Source: Haplosporangium gracile
Lineage: Eukaryota; Mortierellomycota; Mortierellomycetes; Mortierellales; Mortierellaceae
DNA: 27,914 nt
NCBI GenBank assembly: GCA_015499985.1
Contig: JAAAUF010000542.1
Coordinates: 1-27,914, forward strand
Direction: 5' to 3'
Of the stretch, positions 9,701 through 18,635 are shown piece by piece (positions within the stretch are counted from its first letter, which is position 1; every line of letters starts with the position of its first letter). A model generated the notes under the pieces. That model had not been told where the DNA came from, ran no database searches, and saw only the letters and a list, made by a program, of their open reading frames with translations. The translations under genes were made by a program, and so were the position numbers.

Positions 9701-12700
9701 CCTGATCGTGACGGCGATTCGAGAAGGCCTCAGATGCTGTGCTCGCCTCCGAGGGGAATCTCCGTTCGCGCACCATGAGCGACGATCTGCCCATGGGTGA
9801 GTGAAGGAAGGACGATCTGATCGACTTGACAGAACGAACACTGCGACGTTTTTGTTCCCTGGTGAGTTCGACATCCTTGGAAGGTTTGCTCGCTTCAAAG
9901 GCCGGTGTTGAGCCGGTAGCTGTGTCGATGGTGAGTTGCGTCAAGTCCTTGTAGATCAAGTTGGAAGTTGAAGACTCTGCTACTGTAGGCAAATTGGCTG
10001 CATCGCCAAGTACTCCGGTAGTGTCGACGTTCCTGACAGTGACCTCCGAATCCCGGCGCTCCTTGATCGTACTCTCAGATATTACAGGGTCGGCAGCCTC
10101 GACGGCCCTATCGTCGGACTTTCCAGGAATCTGTTTGCCAGTTGGTCCCTTGATACGCCGCTGAGATGCCTTGGATCGGATGCTGATAGAGTCGCCATCC
10201 TTGCGCTGTTCTCCAAAGGCGACCACCGCATGGATCGACTGCTGCTGAGTGACGGCAGCCTCAATCACGCCCACCCTCCATACTTCCATCATCCGTTGCC
10301 GCCTCTCCGTCATCATTTGCTCCACCGCCTCAGTACTCTTGCATCGTTGCAACTCTGGCAGGCATCCAACGCTTCCAGACGCGGCATGTCCCAAGTGTGA
10401 GCAGTAACCGTCAGACGACTCCAGTCGGTGACGAGGGCGTCGAATACTGTATATCGATCCAGGTCGACTCCGTTTTGTTGGAATTGAATTACCGCCGGCG
10501 ATTTGGTGGAGGGGCTCTGAAAGTCGTCGACGTTGGCGCGTGTTGAAAATGCCTTGGTCAGACGATGATTTCTCATGCTGTGTGAAACGACTATGCTCCG
10601 TCTTATTCCAGGTTGGGGAGGAGGCCGAGGGGTCGTGGACTTGGCCCTCTGCAATAACTTCTTGCTCCAGTCTTGTGAACGACGTTGACCGACGGCCCTC
10701 CAGCGGATGCATCTCGCTCTCGCCATTGTGTGCTGGTCCTCGGTCTTCTTCCATGAAAAGATCGCCATTCGCCTCGCCTCTAGTGGCCTTTTGGAGCTCA
10801 GCCGACAAGAGAGATATCGAACTCGTCCTGGTCCTGAGATGACTCTCCGGACTAGATTCGACAGCATCCGTTGAATTAATATGTACAGTGTCGGTTGTTG
10901 TCATTGGTGTCGAAATAGCCAAGGCGCCCGTTTTGGTGAGTTCGCCTTTCAAGGTTACAGGTGGCAAGAATGCAAGTCCGTGGTGTGTTGGAGAGATGGG
11001 CCTGCTCTCGCTCGAGATCAGTTGAGTAGCCTGAGATGATAAATGTCAATTTGCAAAATCAATGCGAGTCAGAAACGTAGTTGTTACAAAAAATGGTATA
11101 TTCATATCGAGGTATACAAGAATGATACAGGATTGGTAAGTGTAGGAAAAATGAAGGGGGAGGATGTAGAAGAGGGGAAGAGGCAAAAATAATTAGGAAG
11201 AGTGAAGTTGTGCGGCAACAACACCAGCAAGGGGAGGCAACCACCATGGTTACTGCCATGATTCCATTCCACACTCTTTCTCTTCACCTCTCTTTATTTT
11301 TCCCTTCAACTTTTCCCCCTTGTCCAACAAAACATGATGTTCCTTTCATGCCGGAGCTCCAGAGACTGGTCCCGCAAAGATAGCCAAAGATGACAGGGCC
11401 TTGAAGGAGCAATAAAAATTGCAATTCAACAACGGGGACACAGCACATATGGTAGCACCAGAGAAAACAACGATAGGTAGATCAGGGAGCCGTTCCAAGA
11501 ATCACAAAGCGATGCGACTCAATGGGTGCAAAGTACAGAGTCCGCTACCGCCCATTATCCCGCAACGATGAAAACTAAAATACTTACTTCGGCAAAGGCG
11601 GCAACAAACCCAGGTTCTTGCTCGTCCTCTGATCCAGTAGCATCACTTGAGAGGTCGCCTTCGTCGTCTCTGTCGCCATCGCCCGAGTCACTTTCGGATC
11701 CCAGCATATCCAAGTCGGCGTCTGTGTACATGGACCGACGACTCCTGCTAGTGTTAGATGTAGGGCTGGATCCTTCGATACCATATTGGTGACGCAATTT
11801 GGAGGGTGTCGGATTTGGAGGTGATCTAGAAGAGCTCATGAGTGGAAGCGGTGTGGAACCTCTCCTGCTCTCTGATGTGGATGTCGATGTCGAGACTGTC
11901 GTGGCCGTAGGGTTGGATTCTGAGGGTGCACTCGATGCAACTGCTCGCTCCTCCTCTTCGCTTCCCATGCGCTTCGATGACTTCTTGGAGGAGTGACCAC
12001 GCTTGTGCTTGCCCGATGAAGGCACTTGGCTTCCTTGACTATACAACCGCTCCAGCTCGCCAAACACATTCCCACGTACTCCTGAATGACGGCGATGGTG
12101 ATGTCGATGCTTGGAGGTCGAAGTCATAAAAGGTGGAGGCGAACCAGGGATAGATCCAAGGGTGCCGATATGGCTCACTGCGTCAAGACCGCCACCAAAC
12201 GGTATATCCACTGCACTCCATGCGCTCTTGGAAGTGCGGAAACTCTCCGTATCATCCTGCCGACTCGCGCAACATTCGAATGCATGTCCTTGCTCATAAT
12301 CCTCGACCTGGGTCCTCAAAGTCAGAACCTCGTTCCGTGTGTCTTGGAGCAAGTCCCTATATTCGTTAAGCTCAGACCGCAGAGTAGAGTTGGTTGTGGC
12401 GAGTTCCTTAATGAGTGAGATGAGTTGATTTTGAGCTGCGAGTGGTGGGTCGATGAACGAGGACGGGTATGGTGGCGAGGACGAAGGTGAGGTCTGGTGG
12501 AACCCATTGGCGGCGGACCCGTACGAAGATCGCTCCTGCTGGATGGCTTGTCCTAAGCTGCCCTGCGGTGGTGAACACAATCGGTCGGTCGTCTCTTTGA
12601 GCCAAGCCAGGGCTTCCTTGCTTTCCCTGGCGAGTTCCAGCTCTTGCTGTTGTCGCTTGAGGTTATCGTGTCGCTTGTTCAACGTCTCGTACTTGCTCTG

Positions 12701-14840
12701 GATGGTGATAAGTTTTTGTTGAAGCAGACGTTCTGACCGCTGGCAATCTTGGAGTTCGTCCTGAAGGGCCTCAATTTTCTGAATCCCAGCATCCTCGCGT
12801 TCTTGAAGGGCCTCACGTTTGATACGTTCTATCCGCAACAGGTCAGAGTCCTTTTGACCATCGTCCCGCTCCTTGGTAAGGTTGAACAGCTTTTGTTCGG
12901 TGTATTCGAGTTGTCCTGAGACGAGTAAGAGACGTTTTGCTGTCCTGGCCTGGTCGCTGACAGCAAGCATCCTAGACTCTTCGAGCTCCTGGTTGACTTT
13001 GGCAAGGTCCCGGCTCAGCTTGGCCAGTTTTTCGATTTCCAGCATGGCTGTGCGAAGCTATTGGATAAAATTCAGGGCGGCGGGGGTATAGAGGAGAGTG
13101 GTGGGCGGGAGTGAGAGGTAGTTTGGATGAAGTAAAAGGAGAAAAAAGTAGTAAATTGTTAACGTTGAGCAGAAAGAAGGAATTTATCACGGTGGTCAGG
13201 TCAGGTCAGGTCGAGTTTTGTTGTTATTGTTGTTATTGGTCATGCTTTTTGATGTGCAAAGTAGGTCAGGTTGGATGCACGCTCGTGTATTTGTGTGAAT
13301 AAGCAATAAGGAAATTGCAATGAATGGCCCATGCATTCATTTTCGCAGACAGACAAGCAGAGAGAGAGGCTGTCAGCCAGACTGACGGACGCACAAACGA
13401 TACGCAAGAAGGTCTGGTCAGGGTCAGGTCCGGGCGCCTGGCAGCGTCATGTTAACACAACAACAAGATGATATATGACGCTCAGCTCATTTTTTTTTCT
13501 TTCTTATTTCTTATTCCCTTGCTCTTCTCTCCGCGCAACTCATCATGCGAGAGCGCCCTTTTTTTTATGTATTATTCACCACTCGAAGGTACACACGGAG
13601 TAATTGAGATAGCATAGATATGAAGAGAAGGAGGAAGACGAGAAATGTAAATGGCATGGACGAAGGGACCATTTCTTGTTTGATTGTTTTTGTTTTTGTT
13701 TTTGTTTTGTAGGTGCATTTCCTTCACATTCTCTCTTTTTCTTTTCCTTCTCTATATCTCTTTGCCATCTTGAGAGCTTCCTTTGCATGTCTTTCTGCCT
13801 CCCTGCCTATCTCGTCCCATTGGTGTTTGTTGTTGTTATTTTGTAGTCGATCGAAGATGATGGCGTATTTTTTTTCTTTTTGTGTTGTGGTTGCTCTGCT
13901 CTTACCCGTTTTTGATTTTTGACTTTTTTTTTTTTGTCAGATCTCCCACGATCTACTTCTCCCGCTTCTGTGTTCTGAATAGGTTTGACTTTTCCGATAC
14001 AATAAAAAATAAAATGGCAAAAAGGCGCGGCATGCATGAGGATGGGTAGAATGAAAAGAAAGAAAAAAGACGCAAGTAGGAGCAAGGCGGTGCGGTAATG
14101 GTGAGATGACCATAGCGTAAAATCAAAAGGTTTTTTCCTTGCGTTTCGGGTTGGAAAAAGCGGAAGGCCGATTACTCGCTATTCTCCCTGCGAATTGCGG
14201 GGTGGGAGGCAGTAGGTGTGTAGGGTGTGGGATGTGGGATGAGATACTTCCTTACTTCTCGCTGCAGCTCGCTGACAATGGGTCGATGGTCTTCCTGCTG
14301 CCGCTCTTGTTCTATAAGTAAGGAGGGTCATCGAGTTTTGCAACAAATGAAAGAAGCCGGTTTTTTGATAGGAAGAAGAGAAGATGTAAGAGTAAGGAGA
14401 CAACTCAAAAATTATTAAAAAAGTCATCGTGGTGGCGAACAAGCTCTTTTTTTTTTGAAGTGGTTGTCGTCTTGTCCTGTTTGAGACTCCACTCGCTCTC
14501 GTTCCTTGTTCCCTTGCTAACTCTCTTCTGCAGGTTAAAAATGAAAAAAGTCTATTACTCCTCTTTATAAGGACAAGTCGTTCCTGTTGTCGTCCGTTCT
14601 CCTGACTTCCCGAGGTCCAAGTGTGGAAATAAACAAATAAAAAGAACGCCAAGTGAGTGTTGTCGTCGTTGGTATGTTGTATGTTGTTGTCGTAAGTTTA
14701 TTACGATTACCAAAGGTTTTTGTCCGTTCGTGTGAATGGGCCTTGGCGGTGAAGAGTCGACTGTCCATCTTGGTGGCGATCCAATGCGGACAGGCCTGTG
14801 CCTGAACACAATAGCAGCCCTCCTCTGATGAGTCCTCCAT
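6786..14840 (-). CDS. Large coiled-coil, low-complexity protein (~1966 aa), function unknown
   Basis: Four exons join in phase: 14840-14711, 14311-14256, 13057-11588 and 11030-6786. Donors are GTAATC, GTAAGG and GTAAGT; acceptors end TATAG, AATAG and CTCAG. The phases (1, 0, 0) give one continuous frame ending in TAA. The N-terminus (MEDSSEEGCYCVQAQACPHW) leads into a long coiled coil at about residues 45-220 (LRTAMLEIEKLAKLSRDL onward), with a second at about 270-318. Ser/Thr/Pro-rich, presumably disordered sequence follows, with an acidic patch before the last junction. The last exon has ordered-looking islands: LPELQRCKSTEAVEQMMTER, then QMSNSVIENVLTDVSNLGER, then GFSVAEFFPLAHVVQEMLSE, followed by an 11-His run (9117-9158). 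No signal peptide or membrane segment is seen. The layout suggests a cytoskeletal or cortical scaffold, but no family is recognised. Internal starts at 13045, or near 10967 (a TTG), are not true starts by splicing. Confidence 0.75.
11031..11587 (-). other. Intron 3 of the coiled-coil gene (557 nt)
   Basis: It starts with a GTAAGT donor and ends CATCTCAG. Both flanking exons are in phase 0, and the joined protein reads VAAFAE then ATQLISSESR. No gene is seen inside on either strand. The sequence is AT-rich with short purine runs. Confidence 0.75.
13058..14255 (-). other. Intron 2 of the coiled-coil gene (1198 nt)
   Basis: A long intron by fungal standards, from GTAAGG to CCAATAG, both sides phase 0. 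It holds low-complexity pyrimidine and purine tracts, a (TTTTTG)n stretch near 13686-13706 and a GGTCA array near the 3' exon. Sequence just upstream of exon 3 on the minus strand is CT-rich like a promoter, and exon 3 has an in-frame ATG at 13045, so a shorter product could start here. No independent gene is supported inside. Confidence 0.65.
13194..13213. repeat. Tandem GGTCA repeats
   Basis: GGTCAGGTCAGGTCAGGTCG: three perfect GGTCA units followed by GGTCG, in the 3' part of intron 2 of the coiled-coil gene. Isolated similar units occur at about 13263 and 13415. It could be a small tandem repeat or a clustered binding site; no fungal factor is assigned. Confidence 0.7.
14312..14710 (-). 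other. Intron 1 of the coiled-coil gene (399 nt)
   Basis: It starts with a GTAATC donor after ...ERTKTF plus one base and ends TTATAG. The phase-1 G plus AA of exon 2 makes a Glu codon, leading into QERQQEDHRPIVSELQRE. Nothing else is seen in it. Confidence 0.7.
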
Positions 14841-16278
14841 GGCTGGCTAGCTGGCTGGCTGCAGGCTTTCTTTAGTTTGTTGCTGAAGATTTTTGTGCTA
14901 GTTCAGTTGTGGCTGTTCGTCCTTGTTGCAGTTGTCAGTGTGGTTATGGAGCGTCTGTAGTATTGTTGAGCGGAGACGGAGTGGCAAGAGAGAGAGTGTG
15001 TGTGAGAGAAAGGAGTAAAAGAGGTAATCCTAGTGGGGTAGGGTAAGTAGGGTATATGTGTGAGGGGTGGTTGTGGAAAGAAGTATGGATGCTCAGTGTG
15101 TGAAGCGAGAGTGTGTGCGTTGCGTTTGCGTTGCGGGAACGACAGGGAGTGAGCGGGGTGAAGTAAAAGAGAGAAGGGGAAGGTGGGAAGAAAAGAAGGA
15201 ATGAAGAAAAGAGAGAGAGAGAAAGAGAGAGAGAGGGGAAAGAGATCCACAAAAAGAGCTTTGAGCAAGCGGCGGGGTTGTCAATCTGCCTTGACAAGAT
15301 GATCAGTCAGCGTCAGGGCCGAGAAAAGAGCAGAGGGGGTCAGTCAAGTCAAGTCAGTGAAACACAAAAAGTAATAAAAAAAAAGTTTGTTTGGCATGGA
15401 TCCGATCCGTCAAGAAGCTTTCACTCACTCTCCTTTATGCTCAACAAAAAAAAAAAAAAGAGGAGCTCAGCTCCTCATATCTGCTATCTCCACTAGCACC
15501 TTCAATATGCACGCCGAAACCAAGGCACAAAAAAGGCCCCTATTTTCGTCGCTCCTCGTTTCTGACGCTGCTCTTTTTTTTTTCTCTCTCTCCGTTACCC
15601 TAGACCTATTGTTGGTATTATTTTCACTTATCTACGAGGCATGTTTCCATCCCAAACGCTCTGAATCAACCATGTTTAAGATCAATAATTTGAGAAACCA
15701 AAATCATACAAACGAGGAGATTTCGGCAGGAAGAGGACTTTTTGTTTTTTTATGATACAAGGCAGAAGGGAACGCGCAATGGAGGGGAATACCAAAATGT
15801 GGATAAAAGTACAGCAAATGGAAATAATGAAAGAAAAGTAAAAGGAAAAGTAGAAGAGGGTAAAAAGGACGATCGAATGCTAAGCAGAAGAAAAAAACGC
15901 CATGCGATAAAAAAAACGGAAGAAAGAGAGAGAGAGAAAATGGGAGGTGGTGTGGTCCCTTCAACTTGATCCAAAGAGGAAAAAAAAAGGCAAACAAACA
16001 AGCAAATAAGCAAATGAAAACGACTATGTAATATGACGGAGGGAGAGGATGACAATGAAGACGATTGACCGTGTCTGTTGGATCATGATGGATATGGGTG
16101 CGTGGATCTAAACAAAAAAAAAAGGGTGTGCGGCTGAAAAAGAAATAGCAAAAACGAAAAAGCAAAGCAACCAACACACACGTGTCGTTGGTGTCTTCTT
16201 CTGTAGTTGCTGTAGTTATTGTAGTTGTTGGTTTGTGGTTTGTCGTAGGTTGCGGGGTTGTTGCCGACTGCGTCTCTT
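14841..16278. other. Intergenic region, promoter side of the coiled-coil gene and 3' side of the OB-fold gene
   Basis: About 1.44 kb without a supported gene. On the minus strand it runs from the end of the OB-fold gene to the start of the coiled-coil gene. A GGCT tandem repeat (14843-14861) directly abuts the coiled-coil start. GA-rich tracts (about 15170-15245) would be pyrimidine-rich on the gene's sense strand, as in a leader. Homopolymer A and T runs are frequent between 15370 and 16130. Open frames here are low-complexity products of these tracts. Confidence 0.55.
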
Positions 16279-18115
16279 TTATAGCCTCTTCTTGTTCTTT
16301 CCAGCGCCGTCCACTCCCAATCCAACGCCCCCCTGCGCAATAATCTTGATGTCCCGAGCGAACTCGTTCTCACTGCTTGCCAGTCCCGACCGAGGGCTGG
16401 GGTAGGCGTCTGGTGCGTCCAAGTCCCGATGAACCTTGGCCTTCTTGAATTTGCGATTTGAAGGGGGTGGAGGGAGAGATGGGTGTGCACTCACTTGGCC
16501 ACCACCATTGCTGTTGTTGCCGTTGTTGTTCATGTTGTTGATATTATTGTTGCTGTTGTTGTTGTTGTTGTTGCCGTTATTGTTGTTGTTCATGTTTCCA
16601 GAGGGGCGACCGCCGTGGTGGGATGAGCTCTGGTGTGGAGGTGGAGGAGGGCCCTGATGACCGTTTGAGTGAGGAGATCCTTGGTGACCCGGACGATAGC
16701 CATTACTATGTGGTCCAGGTCGGGGCATTGGTGCCATGTTTGGTCCCATACCAGGTCCCATTCCTGGTCCCATCCCCTGACCCATACCGGGTCCGCCAGG
16801 TCCCATCCCCGGCCCACCTTGTCTCATACCTGGTCCCCCCTTGCCCATTCCAGGGCCATTTGGTCCCATTATAGGGCCATTTAATCCCATACCTGGTCCT
16901 CCTGGAGGAGCATGTCCGTGCTGATTGCCTCCCTGGAATGGAGGTCTTGGTCCATGCATTGGTCCTGGTCCTGGTCTCTGGTTGTTCTGGAAGGCTGGGT
17001 TGATGGCTGGCATGTTGTTGCCTTGCATCCTCTGTGGTTGCATGCCGGGTCCTCCAGGCCCTCCAGGTCCTGCTTGCATTGGGTTTGGCTGGCCAGGTTG
17101 ATTCTGCACCTGTTTTTTTCCCAGTTCATAGGAGATATCGAGAGTGACTGTGTTAAGTACGGGTGGACGATGCAAAGGATCACTGTACAATCAAAACATG
17201 AGCAATCTTGTTGCCGCAAAAATGAGTGCGTGTATCTTACCATGTGTTGGAGTTGTTGGTCCCAGTACCAATCTGTCTCTGTCCAGTAGGGGATCTCATG
17301 GAAGATTTTGGTGTCGCAGCCTATCCGCTTGAATCTGTTGTTGCCTCTGGTCGCGTTGATCTGGATGTTCATCCGGTTTCCGGGAGACTTGACTTCGCTA
17401 TATTTCGGAGGAAGAGATTGAATAAGAATGGGTGAATGTACAAGAAAAAGTTAGAAAGACATTCCACACAGTGCGTATCACACATGAACATAGGTAGGGG
17501 CATATGTGTGCGCGTCCACAAAAGGAGCAGGGAGGAAGAGGTGTATGACATACCAGTCTTGGAATCGAACAATATCACCGGCCTTGAACTGGTCGGAAGG
17601 GTCCAACTTGACTATCATGAGAATGGATCCTGTCTCGTCTGCGACTCTGTACGTTGCGATAGCCATGCTGTCCATCCGTGGCTTGAAGTCGACTAGTAGA
17701 AGAGAAGGAGCGAAAAGTGGTGATGAGGAAAACAAAAAGAAAGGTGAAGAGATGAGTGTAAGTGTTCTGTTTTGCTGCGCGGACATATCAACCATGTTTT
17801 TTAAGCGGGATGAGTGAGTGAGGGAGTCTGTGAGAGTGAGAGAGGGGTGCGTGGTGACGGTCAGGGGAACAAGGTTGTCTCTCCCTCCACTTCCGCTCAC
17901 TTACTATGCTCTCGTAGAGATGCACACATAAAAAAGGGGGAAGGGAAGTACAAACATATAAAACCAGGAATAAGGAACGTACGTTGTTCGAGGATGATGC
18001 ATTCGATTGTGATGTTTCTCATCGCAGTCTGCACACGACTGATGAGAGTCAGGCCATTGGGGTTCATAGGAGGTCTGACAGGGCCCATGTGAGGAGGTGG
18101 AGGGTGGTGGTTCAT
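16279..18115 (-). CDS. SOSS-B/NABP-like OB-fold single-stranded DNA-binding protein
   Basis: Exons 18115-17983, 17692-17554, 17397-17269 (or to 17241) and 17182-16279 give about 434 aa ending NKKRL. The OB fold spans residues 20 to about 135: LISRVQTAMRNITIECIILE, DFKPRMDSMAIATYRVADET, GSILMIVKLDPSDQFKAGDI, VRFQD, then RFKRIGCDTKIFHEIPYW. Order and wording (VADxTGSI, GDIxR, a late V/IPxF/W segment) match human SSB1/SSB2 (NABP2/NABP1, the SOSS complex B subunit), which bind ssDNA in damage repair. The exon 3/4 join is ambiguous: the strong GTAAGA donor at 17240 leaves the next exon out of frame with the TACAG acceptor, while a GTACTG donor at 17268 restores frame. The C-terminal half is Gly/Pro/Met-rich, then has an Asn run, then a basic RKFKKAKVHR that could be a nuclear signal. 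The DNA-repair role is inferred from the family. Confidence 0.7.
16500..16600. repeat. Coding trinucleotide repeat (poly-Asn)
   Basis: GTT/ATT triplets on the plus strand encode an Asn-rich run (MNNNNNGNNNNNNSNNN) in the tail of the OB-fold protein. Next to it is a Gly-Pro-Met repeat segment (about 16720-16900) with GPGM-type units, a second coding repeat. Both should be length-polymorphic. Confidence 0.75.
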
Positions 18116-18146
18116 AGGTAGGTATGCTTGTGCTTGTGTTTGTGTT

Positions 18147-18190
18147 TATATATATATATGTGTGTGTGTGTGTGTATGTGCGTGTGTGTA
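18147..18190. repeat. (TA)n(TG)n compound microsatellite
   Basis: A TATATA run passes into a TG run with two interruptions. It lies 32 bp upstream of the start codon of the OB-fold gene, so within its probable 5' leader, where it reads as CA/TA repeats on the transcribed sense strand. Confidence 0.9.
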
Positions 18191-18359
18191 GGAGTGGAGT
18201 GGGTGTAGTGGGTGTAGGTGAGGGAGGGTGTTGTTGTGAGAGTGTTGCTGAATTGCTGAAGAAAAAGCGTTGTCGAGGTTCAAAGAAAGAAAAAAAAAGT
18301 TGAAGAAGAAAAAAAAAAAAGAAGAAAGAGAACGAAAAAAAATGGAGCGCGTTGCCGAC

Positions 18360-18421
18360 TTTTATACAGATAGGTGACTACGTTTTTATTTGAACAAAAT
18401 TTCTTCGCATCATCTCATTGG
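18360..18421 (-). promoter_or_regulatory. CCAAT box and TATA box of the OB-fold gene
   Basis: On the minus strand a CCAAT pentamer (18421-18417) is followed about 50 bp later by TATAAAA (18366-18360), pointing at the OB-fold gene whose ATG is at 18115. Spacing and order suit a fungal class II promoter with a leader of roughly 200 nt. Motifs are seen; use is inferred. Confidence 0.5.
18385..18390 (-). terminator. AATAAA polyadenylation signal of the Axl2-like gene
   Basis: AAATAAAAA on the minus strand lies 45 bp after the TGA at 18435-18437 and about 245 bp after the TAG at 18636-18638. Its closeness to the TGA fits that codon being the real end of the Axl2-like reading frame. It lies between the CCAAT and TATA boxes of the next gene. 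Confidence 0.45.
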
Positions 18422-18434
18422 CTGGTGATCGCAA

Positions 18435-18635
18435 TCATAGACCTTGCTGACTTTTCATCATCATCGCTTCAATGCTATGGCGCTCCGCAAGCACACGCTG
18501 GCCCACTGCACGCGCAGGCCCAAAGGCTGGACCGCCGCTAGAACGAGGAGGACTCTGTCCTGGACTGGGAGCAGCACTGGCAGTCGACACAGCCTTGCTC
18601 GTAGTAGGCGAGGGGGAGGACTACTGTTGCTGTTG
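18435..18635 (-). other. Possible C-terminal extension of the Axl2-like protein beyond two TAG codons
   Basis: After TAG at 18638-18636 the same frame reads four Gln, a second TAG (18623-18621), then 61 sense codons (SSPSPTTSKAVSTASAAPSP ... RVLAERHSIEAMMMKSQQGL) to TGA at 18437-18435. Composition and GC content match the preceding tail rather than the AT-rich spacer beyond. A GTAGGT donor at 18728 with acceptor CAGTAG at 18621 would be a phase-0, 108-nt intron that removes both stops and the polyGln. Readthrough, splicing, a recent mutation or an assembly error could each explain it. Confidence 0.4.

Noticed and set aside
10940..10967. An independent 1393-aa protein starting at 10967
   Set aside because: The apparent start is a TTG, and the frame continues 5' to a CTCAG acceptor at 11031-11032 that joins in phase to the exon ending at 11588. 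It is the last exon of the coiled-coil gene.
14903..15297. Ser/Leu/Phe-rich minus-strand open frames
   Set aside because: They follow GA/CT tracts in the probable 5' leader of the coiled-coil gene; no phase-compatible splice into that gene was found.
16436..16657. Leucine-rich plus-strand open frame resembling membrane helices
   Set aside because: It is the antisense of the poly-Asn codons in the OB-fold gene tail.
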